Below are positions 54,301 through 60,902 of a stretch of DNA of 64,000 bases, piece by piece. How positions within the stretch are numbered: position 1 is the stretch's first letter; each line of letters starts with the position of its first letter. The notes beneath the pieces are model-generated. The model was not told the origin of the DNA and did not search any database. It worked only from the letters and a program-made list of their open reading frames with translations. The DNA is from Paralithodes platypus (lineage: Eukaryota; Arthropoda; Malacostraca; Decapoda; Lithodidae). The stretch lies in assembly GCA_032716605.1 (NCBI GenBank), contig CM064571.1, positions 20,153,871-20,217,870 of the forward strand, in the 5' to 3' direction. The translations under genes and the position numbers were made by a program.

Positions 54301-57249
54301 AACTACCGCTATGTACAGCTTCAGCCATACTGTCAGCGATCAGTACCAGGTAATCTGCGTAGAGCAGCTCCCTAAGCAGAACCGACCTGAACTCTCTCAA
54401 CAGTTCCTCCAAGACCAGGACAAACGAGCGGGCTCAGGACTCAACCCTGGTGCACTTCAACATTCACCAAGAATTCATCACTCAGCTCCCCTTTCACCCT
54501 CACCACTTAGGAGCCCTCATTCATCTTAATTACCACTCGTACCAACCACTCCTCCACGCCAAGTTTCTTATGTCCCACTGCATAACCTCTCTGGCTTTCT
54601 CTAAATCCACAAAGACATACAGTAATAGTTCCCTATTTTTCCCTAGGTACTTCTCCTGTAGCTGTCTAACTATACAAATGGTATCAGTGGTGCCACGACC
54701 TGGCATAAAGCCAAACTCCATCTTGTTTATATCCACACTCTCCTCAATTATACCCTCAAATACTCTCTCACAAACTTTCATAACTTGATCGATCGCTTTC
54801 AGACCTCCGTAATTGCCCCAATCCATAGAGTCATGCCTTGTTTATATACACAACAGGTTTCATAATATCAAAACATGGTCACTGTATTATGAAACGTGTT
54901 CAGATACCTTTAGCCAATCATGAACCTTTCTACAAACCTCTTATGTTACCTCAAGGCCGAACGGTTCTTTTATTGGTGGTTTCTTTCTACTATAGTATCA
55001 AGTGTGCAAAGACTTAGTTCCCCAACTGTACATACAGCATGTATGTTCATGTGCTTGAGCATCCAATAGTCTTGCTTTCACTTCATTCAGGACAAAGATA
55101 AGAGGAAGCTTTGACTTTTTATTATACATATATCAAAGAACCCAAAGTGTGACTCTTGTCGATCCTGTCAAAGACATCATAGAGCGAGAGGCTGCCAACA
55201 CTCTTGAGGCTGGAGTTGGTAAAAAATATAGATATATGCTTGGGAATTTCTTCATAGTAACAGATTATCATTATTAAATTGTTTAATCAGACACAGAGTT
55301 TCTGGGCAACTCACAAGATACAACAAAAGTAAAAATTATGTAGGTAGACCACAATATTTGAGTATGGCAGAGTGAAGAGACTTACGTGTGACTCTTAGCG
55401 ATCCTGTCAAAGGTATCATAGAGTGAGAGACCAGCGGCACTCTCGAGGCTGGAGTTGGTGAGGAAGGTGGACCTAGTCAGTGGCCGTCTTAGGGTATGGT
55501 CCCCAACTCTTGCGGCACTCTCAGTCTGGAAGTGTCATCATAAATATTGAGTGGTTGACTTTCAATAGTATGTACTGTATGTATGTTTATACTCAGTCAC
55601 ATACCCCATAGCTGGGGGTGGCCGACAGAAGACAGAGACTGAACAGGGAAAACACAACACAACATAAAAAAACAAAATATAAATTCACATACATCTAGGT
55701 CGCCCAGAAGACCTAGAGACCAATGATCACTAAGGGCCTCCAGCACTCCCCTGGACCCAGACCTCCCGGAAAGGTTCCGGTCTCAGCAGATAGACACGCA
55801 GCGGAGCACTCCACAATGCCCGCCCACCTCACATCCAGGCATGACCCTTCATATACACCGGCTCCCCGGGCCAGGCGCCTGACGAACTATTATCTAGTCC
55901 AACTGGTGCCCGACCCCCTCTTCCAATAGTAATAATGGAAATTAACCCTTTCAGGTCAGGGGGTTGCCGTTTAATATTCAAAATAAAAATCTCTTACTCA
56001 AATAATTACCTCTCCAAAATTAGTTTTCTGCCCAAAACTCGCTCAAAGACAACTAAAGAGGTTGAAGTAATTAAACTAGAGATCTCTAAACACCCCTGAT
56101 GGTCACAAAGGTTTTAAGTATTCCTTAAGGACGCGATTGCGTCCACATGTGCGTGAAAGGGTTAATGGAATATTAGAATACAATTGCTAGAACACTCCAC
56201 TCCAGAAGCATAATTTAAAAAATATCTGATCTTACACATTCATATAGGATTGACGCCAATTTGCATGCAGTGACCACAAACTGCCAAGAACTTAAAGTAA
56301 ACAAAACAAATTGGATAAAACATCTATCTATCTATCTATTGCCGGACAACTTAGTTCCTTTTATGAAAAACATAAAGAACATTATTCACATACCTTCACA
56401 TTATCTTCTGCTCACATGCTTACTTTTTGAGCTTATAACTGTGTTGGTGGTGTAATGGTTTAGATGCTTATGTTCTGGGTGTGGTGTCCTGAGTTCGAAT
56501 CCCGGAAGGACCATATGCTTTCATTAGTTTATTCAAGTACATTGGAGTTTGTAATTGATAATTAACCCTTAAAGAGCGGCGCTCGACTTAAGTCGTGCAC
56601 CAATTTGCAGCAAGTTAGGAGCATTATTAAGGCTTTTAAAGGGTTAAAATAGAGTGCAAATGGCCGGGAGCGCAGCAGGCCACACGTCCGACACCCAGGG
56701 CTTACCGCCACCCACTGACTCACGCTCCCTGTGTTCTCGAGAGGCCGGCAGTGTAGCCAGTAGTGAGCATAGCTGGGAAAATATACCGCTATACGCTAAA
56801 CTCCCATGTTGGTGGCACCACTGCATGAGAACCACGACTGCTACGTAGCTTGTTCTGGTCTCATTTTGAAGCTTTTAGCGCCTAGTTTTTTGCTGAATAC
56901 ATTTCTTTTCATGCAGATACTTGATTGATTATTCAGGAGGGCCTGAATATGCCCAAAATAGCCCAAAACACCCCGCTAGACAAGGGTTAATGTTAAGAAC
57001 GAGGTGTTACTTACTTATAAAATAATCAATATAGTTTACACATCTCTACCAGCTTACCTTTTCCACAGTCTTACAGAGCGAGTCAAAAAGACTGTTCGAT
57101 TTGTTGGGGCAAGCATTTTCATCCTTCTCCAAAAAATTATCGGAGAACTTGGGGACGATCTTACGGTGTCTGGTGTGCCTAGTAGTTTGTTCCACTGGCT
57201 TTGGAACCACCTTGGTGTAGGTCTTTTTCGTGGAGCGGTGCCGGGCCAT
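33022..57249 (-). CDS. HASPIN: Haspin serine/threonine kinase, 12 coding exons
   Basis: Haspin phosphorylates histone H3 on Thr3 in mitosis, which helps recruit the chromosomal passenger complex to centromeres. Exons (minus strand): 57249-57058, 55525-55386, 51832-49285, 46273-46246, 41279-41193, 39552-39390, 38694-38509, 37871-37732, 37303-37170, 36628-36485, 34622-34471, 33235-33022. Splice phases fit throughout and give 1375 aa. The kinase domain is about 1050-1375: glycine loop IGEGVYGEVF (1061-1070), Lys1086 in VLKI, helix-C Glu1110, hinge LYVVLEFGHGG, HRDLHWGN at 1222-1229, and DFT at 1262-1264 where most kinases have DFG and human haspin has DYT. The C-terminus (TNVLWLHYLLDKM) matches the haspin-specific fold. 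Human haspin is 798 aa and intronless; here the N-terminus is longer and the gene is split. An acceptor (tttcag at 57261-57266) just before the ATG implies an upstream untranslated exon. Confidence 0.92.
33526..33721. mobile_element. MITE family H copy 2
   Basis: TACAGGTCTCCCTCACTATC at left; GAGGGAGACCTGTA at right. Sits in haspin intron 11. Confidence 0.75.
34007..34034. repeat. T tract, likely poly-A tail remnant
   Basis: About 22 T in a row directly left of the minus-strand LINE piece at 34035. Confidence 0.6.
34035..34392 (-). mobile_element. LINE 3' fragment, same family as 4683-5360
   Basis: The reverse complement matches the 3' half of the 4.7-kb LINE piece, including its non-coding end (GGGGGAGGCACTCGC, GCAGTTATGCC). 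The T tract at its left would be the poly-A tail. Confidence 0.75.
34471..34622 (-). CDS. HASPIN: Haspin exon 11 (metal-binding DFT)
   Basis: VIDFTLSRLKTRR carries the DFT metal-binding segment, then FTAEGDYQFEIYRQMKKAN, matching human FTGDGDYQFDIYRLMKKEN. There is no APE motif, as usual for haspin. Confidence 0.95.
34797..34995 (+). mobile_element. LINE 3' region, family M
   Basis: GCTAGGAATCCGCCTCCAC, CGACGAGACAGAGAGAGGGG and TTGGCCACCCCCAGCAATGG, ending in TTAG repeats. Matches 17400-17605. Confidence 0.65.
34999..35640 (-). mobile_element. LINE 3' end: RNase H-region ORF remnant plus poly-A
   Basis: On the minus strand, 35580-35209 encodes RHSEVLLTRLQIGRTRLTH, PRPLCTTCDKPLTIHHVFTD and FLKDSSLLDKI, characteristic of the C-terminal region of I/R1-like LINEs. 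Downstream is the 3' UTR block seen alone elsewhere (GAGCTCTTTTGGGGAGCTC, CAGTGGTCTGGTTAAAC) and about 35 A (T tract 35053-35091). The 3' UTR block alone recurs at 36967-37026, 48085-48120, 48275-48327 and 52355-52407. Strongly 5' truncated. Confidence 0.75.
36085..36375. repeat. Unclassified repeat-like block in haspin intron 10
   Basis: GTCGGCAACCCATATAGGGG ... GGCCACCCCCATTAAGGGG has the GC-rich style of a retroelement tail, but no second copy exists in the window. Confidence 0.35.
36485..36628 (-). CDS. HASPIN: Haspin exon 10 (catalytic loop)
   Basis: Encodes SLAVAEQELEFEHRDLHWGN, the catalytic Asp1224 and Asn1229. Exactly 48 codons, phase 0 at both ends; acceptor ccctcag, donor gtaagt. 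Confidence 0.95.
37170..37303 (-). CDS. HASPIN: Haspin exon 9 (hinge)
   Basis: NDRPDMFPDSQLYVVLEFG contains the hinge region; human haspin has NDRPDFFKDDQLFIVLEFE. Ends with the CAG|gtatgt donor. Confidence 0.95.
37485..37630. mobile_element. Family B MITE fragment
   Basis: CTTGATGGAGGTCTAGCGAGG and CACCCATCTCCACTTAA match the right half of family B. Confidence 0.55.
37732..37871 (-). CDS. HASPIN: Haspin exon 8
   Basis: Encodes ELSNLRSEDRSKNWSENFV then CWCIQGRYHEDLL and LWDLFNEEK, matching the haspin insert with VHCVQGSYPPLLLKAWD. Acceptor atacag, donor AAAG|gtaggg. Confidence 0.92.
37930..38068 (-). mobile_element. tRNA-like SINE in haspin intron 7
   Basis: The minus strand reads GTTGGTGGTGTAATGGTTTA (A box) and GAGTTGGAATCCCGGGAGG (B box), followed by an AT-rich tail. 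The same head and tail occur at 56441-57012. Poor acceptor pairing argues against a functional tRNA. Confidence 0.6.
38349..38494. repeat. Perfect-looking nested palindrome
   Basis: TTACAGTCAGCTGAAATAAA at left is mirrored by TTTATTTCAGCTGACTGTAA at right. Inside, ACCAAACCTTGTAGAGGTTTGGT occurs twice, each itself palindromic. It would fold into a long hairpin or cruciform. Confidence 0.85.
38509..38694 (-). CDS. HASPIN: Haspin exon 7 (glycine loop, Lys, helix C)
   Basis: Contains KKIGEGVYGEVF, VLKIMPIEG and KTFDEIMSEIVIS, nearly colinear with human haspin (KIGEGVFGEVF and HQKTFEEILPEIIIS). This is the clearest single piece of identity evidence. Confidence 0.95.
38900..39070 (-). mobile_element. 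LINE 3' fragment
   Basis: Reverse complement of CTCATGTCCTAATGGTGGCG ... TTGTCAGTTTCATCAATTC; same C-terminal coding end as 14712-14900. A TACA-repeat tail at 38883-38895. Confidence 0.6.
39285..39330. repeat. A tract and AAT microsatellite
   Basis: About 21 A followed by six AAT/ATA units between two fragments of family L. Confidence 0.8.
39390..39552 (-). CDS. HASPIN: Haspin exon 6
   Basis: Encodes the stretch before the kinase glycine loop, ending VPLTDCFSE, similar in place to the human segment ahead of KIGEG. Acceptor ctctttag, donor AAAG|gtctcg (weaker than average). Confidence 0.82.
39710..40338. mobile_element. TTAA-type MITE family A copy 3
   Basis: 621 bp between TTAA at 39710-39713 and 40335-40338, in haspin intron 5. 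Near-identical to copy 2 except the A tract, here broken by T and AT-rich bases. Confidence 0.85.
40339..41190. other. Haspin intron 5, no element recognised
   Basis: A T tract near 40869-40885. No gene or repeat end identified. Confidence 0.4.
41193..41279 (-). CDS. HASPIN: Haspin exon 5
   Basis: Encodes RRKTFNHLSVFNRRHTNYR and LALPSEI. Acceptor gctttcag, donor ATTG|gtaagg. Confidence 0.85.
41990..42176 (+). mobile_element. LINE reverse-transcriptase remnant, left part
   Basis: Frame reads SSYRGISLLSVVGKLYGRVL and FRRGRGCVDQIFAVRQLCEK, the RT palm approach. It stops where a 3.5-kb element begins and continues at 45711. The LINE lies in haspin intron 4, on the opposite strand to the gene. 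Confidence 0.8.
42379..42692 (+). pseudogene. Possible 5' transposase exon remnant
   Basis: The first ATG (42379) opens a short frame of about 39 codons. A different frame from about 42428 encodes LLTTQELDIMLNSSELSNK and then an acidic run (SVDDSEDENN), ending at a GTAAGT donor near 42693. An acidic N-terminus after a short basic start resembles piggyBac-type transposases. The frame conflict suggests a shift near 42420. No catalytic core was found, so identity is tentative. Confidence 0.4.
43285..43325. repeat. (CT)n microsatellite
   Basis: Pure CT repeats within the 3.5-kb element; similar GA runs at 44520-44550 and 45285-45358. Confidence 0.9.
44340..45360. repeat. Duplicated GA-rich module inside the 3.5-kb element
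   Basis: The block TGAAATAGAGGGATTAGTTAG ... ACATAATACGGATGAGGAAG occurs at about 44440-44510 and again at 45058-45125, with a partial third near 45190. The serine/leucine-rich open frames on the minus strand are products of these runs. Confidence 0.75.
45711..45920 (+). mobile_element. LINE reverse-transcriptase remnant, right part
   Basis: Reads SWAFMDLEKAYDCVDREAIW and KVLRIYEIGGNLLRAV, the RT segment that directly follows the part ending at 42176. The LEKAYD motif is RT motif A. The copy decays after about 45900. Confidence 0.8.
46246..46273 (-). CDS. HASPIN: Haspin micro-exon 4
   Basis: 28 bases encoding ASFAEPDVD plus one base. Acceptor ttttttttcag and donor gtaagt are both strong, and it joins exon 3 (phase 0) to exon 5 (needs one base) exactly. 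Without it exons 3 and 5 would be out of frame. Confidence 0.75.
46357..46726. mobile_element. Family B MITE, abutting family E
   Basis: TTAAGGGGAGGCAGACCG at left; CGGTCAGTCTCCCCTTAA at right. The right TTAA (46723-46726) is also the left TTAA of the next element. Confidence 0.75.
46723..47370. mobile_element. TTAA-type MITE family E
   Basis: Inverted ends TTAACCTGACAAGCGCGAT and ATCGCGCTTGCCGGGTTAA. The GGTGGGGAAGGAGGGGAGG interior resembles family A, so E and A may share an ancestor. 640 bp. Confidence 0.8.
47367..47724. mobile_element. Family B MITE, right neighbour of family E
   Basis: Begins with the shared TTAA at 47367 (TTAATGGGGGGATGGGTG) and ends CCCATCTCCCCTTAA at 47724. Inverse orientation to the copy at 46357. 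Confidence 0.7.
47721..47990. repeat. Incomplete TTAA-type element
   Basis: Starts TTAACCCTATTTGGTCC and carries degenerate family B words (GAGATTTTAAGACGTTTCC, GGCAAGAGATAGCGAGCC). No right end found. Confidence 0.5.
48275..48450 (+). mobile_element. LINE tail fragments (3' block and family M end)
   Basis: CCAGACCACTGAGCTCCCC joined to GGGCTGGCCATCGTCTCTGG and ending GAGTCGGCCACCCCCAGTTA. A further family M end is at 48715-48800 with TACA repeats. Confidence 0.55.
48450..49284. other. Haspin intron 3, repeat R and short tails
   Basis: Repeat R (reverse of 13405-13600) covers about 48500-48660; a family S end (TGTGTGACACCGCCTTAA) lies at 49222. Nothing else is recognised. Confidence 0.45.
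49285..51832 (-). CDS. HASPIN: Haspin coding exon 3 (large N-terminal exon)
   Basis: 2548 bases, 849 full codons, open throughout. The protein is rich in Ser, Arg, Lys and Asp/Glu and looks disordered, with several basic clusters (GRRRSSRDKE, GRKRRAPGVKGKE) that could bind DNA or act as nuclear signals. Acceptor tttttcag at 51833, donor CTACAG|gtacgg at 49285/49284. No known domain. It is in phase with the kinase exons, which is the main reason to join them. The plus-strand 151-codon frame over its start is a shadow. Confidence 0.85.
51925..52310 (-). mobile_element. LINE C-terminal coding remnant
   Basis: The minus-strand frame reads MHRSRLRWYGHVERMDENNR and GRLRKTLDQVV, ending AAWNASIR, the conserved pol C-terminus. 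Located in haspin intron 2, same strand as the gene. Confidence 0.75.
52442..52515. repeat. 26-bp perfect hairpin
   Basis: Arms 52442-52467 and 52490-52515 are exact reverse complements (GATCAGGGTAGTAATGAGAG and onward), with a 22-base loop. The size and shape resemble a microRNA precursor, but such repeats also arise from MITEs. Confidence 0.9.
52532..53929. mobile_element. MITE family G copy 1, with nested insertion (pogo-like)
   Basis: Left TACAGTAAACCCTCGCTATC, right GGCGATGGTTTACTGTA; TA target sites. The interior is rich in GTCCGAGAT/TCGGAC words. Another CAGTAAACCCCTGC left end starts at 52783, with its likely partner near 53570 (GGGGGTTTACT), so a second element is nested. Family G copy 2 is at 58714-59197. 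Confidence 0.75.
52975..53440. repeat. Direct duplication, about 170-bp units
   Basis: TTTCTATCTATCTATCTCTC ... CTTCCAGCACATAGATAAAT occurs at about 52980-53145 and again at 53247-53410. It lies inside the nested part of the family G element. Confidence 0.8.
54100..54830 (-). mobile_element. LINE reverse-transcriptase remnant in haspin intron 2
   Basis: Minus-strand pieces: FEGIIEESVDINKMEFGFMP, GRGTTDTICIVRQLQEKYL and VFVDLEKAREV, then (54380-54210) LLYADYLVLIADSM, a degraded YADD box. After it comes a CPVCNKGVVCNSIQCCTFQGW cysteine cluster of PHD-like type, seen in related arthropod LINEs. Several frame breaks; inactive. Confidence 0.75.
55148..55220 (-). pseudogene. Truncated duplicate of haspin exon 2
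   Basis: 73 bases almost repeat 55386-55459; the copy would encode TNSSLKSVGSLSLYDVFDRI. The GTAAG donor of the real exon is replaced (CACAC|TTTGG), and the 5' half is missing. A cryptic acceptor (AACTCCAG) is inside. Probably a dead exon. Confidence 0.8.
55386..55525 (-). CDS. HASPIN: Haspin coding exon 2
   Basis: 140 bases encoding TESAARVGDHTLRRPL and, later, SLYDTFDRIAKSH. Acceptor ttccag, donor ACAC|gtaag. Its last two bases join the first G of exon 3 to make Thr111. A truncated copy of the second half lies at 55148-55220. Confidence 0.75.
55575..55935 (-). mobile_element. LINE 3' region, family M, reverse
   Basis: ACATACCCCATAGCTGGGGG and TGGCCGAC are the reverse of the family M end. 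The GC-rich block to 55935 may be its 3' UTR. Located in haspin intron 1. Confidence 0.55.
55942..56165. mobile_element. TTAA-type MITE
   Basis: TTAACCCTTTCAGGTCAGG at left; GTGCGTGAAAGGGTTAA at right. About 220 bp with the two TTAAs. Confidence 0.75.
56441..57012 (+). mobile_element. tRNA-like SINE, split by family D MITE
   Basis: Head GTTGGTGGTGTAATGGTTTA with B box GAGTTCGAATCCC at 56441-56512, AT-rich tail to 56561, then family D, then TGTTAAGAACGAGGTGTT after 56990. The order matches the uninterrupted copy at 37930-38068. Confidence 0.6.
56562..56990. mobile_element. TTAA-type MITE family D copy 2
   Basis: Left TTAACCCTTAAAGAGCGG, right CCGCTAGACAAGGGTTAA, with GCTCGACTTAAGTCG near the left end. 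421 bp inside. The left end is more diverged than in copy 1. Confidence 0.8.
57058..57249 (-). CDS. HASPIN: Haspin coding exon 1
   Basis: 64 codons starting MARHRSTKKTYTKVV, very basic. Donor AAAAG|gtaagc. The exon begins at 57260 after a tttcag acceptor, so the ATG is 11 bases into an internal exon. It is the only ATG in frame before the basic segment. Confidence 0.75.
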
Positions 57250-57419
57250 TCTCAATCAAGCTGAAATATGAAACACTGTCAGATTAAAAGACAAGGAGAA
57301 TTCAGTTTAGTTCATTGGAAGCCCTACAGAAGGCATTCTTGCGCAGCATGATGTGTGGGCTATCACTATCAGTACAGTTGTTCAGTTGAGTTCACTGGGA
57401 GATCAGCAAAGGACAGAAT

Positions 57420-57530
57420 TAAGGGGAGAGTGGCTATTTGGGGGGGGGGGTCTAGGCTATTTATTTATATACCGGTATTAACTTATTATTTGGTTTCCTC
57501 GTTAGACCTTCATCAAGCTTAAACAAACAC
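57420..57530. repeat. Family B MITE fragment
   Basis: TTAAGGGGAGAGTGGC at left, then CTCGTTAGACCTTCATCAAG. Broken by the K element that follows. A second fragment lies at 58030-58105. Confidence 0.5.
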
Positions 57531-58045
57531 GGGATGGATGTAGATTCCGGGCGTACGGTCGTCATGTTTACATAGGGCGATACAATGCGGTTAACTTCGC
57601 GTCTATTTTGACGGCAATTTTTTTCGTTTTTTTGCCCCCTACTGGCAATATATATGATGATCACCATATGTCATGGTGGGGTGAGGGGGGTCAGGGGGGG
57701 CAAAGCCCCCCCCTCAACATATTATTGTATCCAATGGCATTCAAAATAGACGGGAACAAGATTGCAAGCGTCCGACACCTCCCCCGCCGCCGTCATGTAT
57801 ACATTTGTCGATCGCTGTGGTTAAGTTCACGTCTATTTTGACAGCGATTTTTTCAGTTATTTGCCCCCTGCTGGCAATATGTATGATGATGACAATATGT
57901 CATGGGGGGGTGTGTGGGGGGCTCAAAATATCGTTGTATCCAAAGGCACTCAAAATAGATGGGAACATGATGGCAAGCGTCCGCCCCGGCTCCGCGTATT
58001 GTAAACAAGGCTGGTGGTACGCCCGAATTCTAAATTCTACCCACA
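57525..58045. mobile_element. Two tandem family K MITEs
   Basis: The block TCTATTTTGACRGCRATTTT, CTGGCAATATRTATGATGAT, TTGTATCCAAWGGCA occurs twice in the same direction (57590-57780 and 57830-57990). The outer ends are GGATGTAGATTCCGGGCG and GGTACGCCCGAATTCTA. Confidence 0.65.
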
Positions 58046-58360
58046 AACACTCCCTAGACCCCCTTCAAGATAATTTTGTACATTTTTCGATAGAAAAATG
58101 TCTCGGTAAACTCCCGATTTTCGGCCCAAACGCGCTTCTTTATTCTTGATGAAAAGCATATTAAAAACGTTATTAAATAGTTTCTATTCGGCTACTAACC
58201 TAGCCGGGTAGAATGTAGAATTCGGGCGTACCGCCAGCCTTGTTTACACTAAGCGTAGTGACGTCGGACGCTTGCCATCGTGTTCCCGTCTATTTTGACA
58301 GCCTTTGGATAGCCTACAATATGTTGAGAGGGGCATTGCCCACCCTCACCCCCCATGACA

Positions 58361-58715
58361 TACAGTAGGGTCCCGCATAAAACGACCGACCTAAAATATT
58401 AATATTTAATTTTCGATCAGAACGAATGTGATCACATAAAACGAGTCCGCCGCCAAAGTGGGGCAAATCCGAGGAGTTTTCATATAGAGCGCCAAAATAT
58501 CGTACAAAACGTAAGAAATATCGTACGCTTTCATATAGAACGCCGAAATATCGTACAAAACGTACGAAATATCGTACGCTCCTGACGGAAATTTACGCTT
58601 CCAGTGAACATTGACGATATTGGGCCACCAAAATGCTGTGTTCACATAAAACAAAATCGCATAAAACGCCCTCGTTTATCGACCATATACTCGTTTTATG
58701 TGAGACCCTACTGTA
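58361..58715. mobile_element. MITE family F copy 2 (pogo-like)
   Basis: Ends TACAGTAGGGTCCCGCATAA and GTGAGACCCTACTGTA. Internal CATATAGARCGCCRAAATATC is tandemly repeated, which makes this copy longer than copy 1. Confidence 0.82.
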
Positions 58716-59197
58716 CAGTAAACCCTCGCTATCTCGGACCTCTAGAAGTCGGAAACCCGGACTACTCGGACTGGCATCGGCCTCTCGGAAAGTTCGCCGT
58801 ATATCTCGGAAAATTCCGAGATGTAAGGGGAAAACTCCGAGGGCCCACATGGTCTGTCGGACAGGTGTCATATATCTCGGAAAATTCCGAGATCTAAGGG
58901 CAAATTCCGAGATCTAAGGCTACAGTGAAGTGGAGAAGGACAGTGAAATGGAGAAGGAAAGTGATATTTATAATATATGTCTGCTGGATACTGTACAGGT
59001 ACTGTAATTTATCTTGAATCAACGTTGTTAGTGATAGGGAAGTCTCCGTTTTCTCTGGTGGCTCGGACTCCCTCTTCCAATTCGGACATTTTCCTCTCTT
59101 AAGTCGGACATAAGTCGGACTTCGGACATCTCGGATTTTCGGTCATCTCGGACTGGGTCTCCCCCCAATTAGTCCGAGATAGCGAGGGTTTACTGTA
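58714..59197. mobile_element. MITE family G copy 2 (pogo-like)
   Basis: TACAGTAAACCCTCGCTATC at left; GATAGCGAGGGTTTACTGTA at right, 20-base perfect ends. Shares its left TA with family F. Confidence 0.85.
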
Positions 59198-59425
59198 CTG
59201 TCATCATCATATATATTGCCAGCAGGGGGCAAATAACAGAAAAAATCGCCGTCAAAATATACGCGAACTTAACCACTGTGATCGACAAATGTAAACATGA
59301 CGGCAGCGGCGGTGATGGCGGCGTTGGACGCTTGCAGTGAAGTTCCCGTCTAATTTGAATGCCATTGGATATAATAATATGTTGAGAGGGGGCCCGGAAA
59401 CGCCCGGAAACTACATCCATCCCGC

Positions 59426-59865
59426 CAAGCCTAGTATCAGACCAGAAAATGGTGTAGGTTGTTGATGGAGGCGTGGCAACCTACTATGGGTTTCAGAGGC
59501 TGTGTTACATCGTTTTTCAGTAATAACTTATTAACGAACAGTTGGATCAGTATGATTCTTTGACACAGCTTTTTTCACCCCCAGCCCTAATTTTCGTCAA
59601 TATAGTGCATTACTAAAAGTGTAGAAATAAGCCACTTGTCCCTGTGTCATGAGGTAACGGTCAAGTCACACATTAATGACGAAGAAAGACAAGGCTACCG
59701 TGGCAGTGGCACGGTGGCTAACCGGTGAGAACCACCAGACCATTATTGCTCCTCTATCAAACACGGTAGTTGTCAGGCACCACCCAACCCTACTATCGCC
59801 TTTAAATTCAAGTTATCTGTCAATATCAAAATAAAAATAGGCCTAGGCTATACAAAAATACGGGT
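59426..59865. other. Intergenic stretch without recognised element
   Basis: No gene or repeat end identified by eye. Confidence 0.4.
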
Positions 59866-59869
59866 AGAA

Positions 59870-60385
59870 TGTAGAATTCGGGCGTACCGCCAGCCTTGTT
59901 TACACCACACTACACGGAGCGGCGTCAGACGCTTGCCATCGTGTTCCCGTCTATTTTGACAGCCTTTGGATACAATAATATGTTAGGGGGCTTTGCCCCC
60001 CCTCACCCCCCCCCCCATCATCCCATGACATATTGTCAATTTGTCATCATCATAGCCTATATATTGCCAGCAGGGGGCAAATAACCGAAAAAATCACCGT
60101 CAAAATAGGCCTAGGCCTAGACACGAACTTAACCACGGCGATCGCCCTATGTAAACATGTCGACCGTATGCCCAGAATCTACATAGGCTACATCCCGATG
60201 ATCCCAAAGTTTACTAGCCTAAAGGGGCAAGCATTTGACAGGTAGGCTACATATTATTGTATCCAAAGGCAGTCAAAATAGATGGGAACATGATGGCAAG
60301 CGTCATGACTCATGAGTCATGAAACCGCTCCGCGTAGCCTAGTGTAAACAAGTCTGGCGGTACGCCCGAACTCTACATTCGGATT
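59870..60385. mobile_element. Family K MITE copy with extra partial unit
   Basis: Starts GTAGAATTCGGGCGTACCGC and reaches a K-type end near 60195 (ATCTACATAGGCTACATCCC). A second partial K right half follows, to GGCGGTACGCCCGAACTC. Confidence 0.65.
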
Positions 60386-60902
60386 TTTTTTTATTTTAAT
60401 ACCACAAATTTTCCGAGTGTTTTATATAATTTTTTTTTATAATTTGCATCAATATATAGGCCTAGTGTTCGTAATTAATTAGAAATCTCGGGAAAACCTA
60501 TAACCTATTTTCCCCATTAGGTCTATCGATCGATGTTGATTTGAAAAGACATTAGCCTAACCTAACAACCTTACCTAACCTAACCTAGTATTATGGGTCA
60601 CGGGTGGGGGCTGCCACCCCCACACCCCTGCTGGTTGAGTACTAATCCCTTAGTAGGCCTAAATAAAAATAAAAAATTGGCTGTCGATTATACGAAGGTG
60701 AAAGAAAAGTCGATGAAGTCTATGGTGTTTACTCTGCAATCTTCAGCTTTGATTGGACATTGACAACGGGAAAGTACCGAATTGACAACCTTGTTACGAA
60801 AATTAAAGTTTAGTACCATAGCCTGCTTTTATATTAGCCTAGGTTTGGTAAAAATTTAAGACAACCCGGACAGCTGGAATCTCATTTCTAATGGTAGTTT
60901 TG

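Larger units (their letters stand above)
58205..59425. mobile_element. Family K MITE, split by two pogo-like MITEs
   Basis: The left part (58205-58360) runs from TAGAATTCGGGCGTACCGC to CCCCCATGACATA. The right part resumes at 59198 with TCATCATCATATATATTGCC. Between them families F and G sit side by side. Confidence 0.75.

Noticed and set aside
56441..56512. Functional tRNA gene
   Set aside because: A and B boxes are present but the acceptor stem mismatches, and a second copy shares a SINE-like tail.
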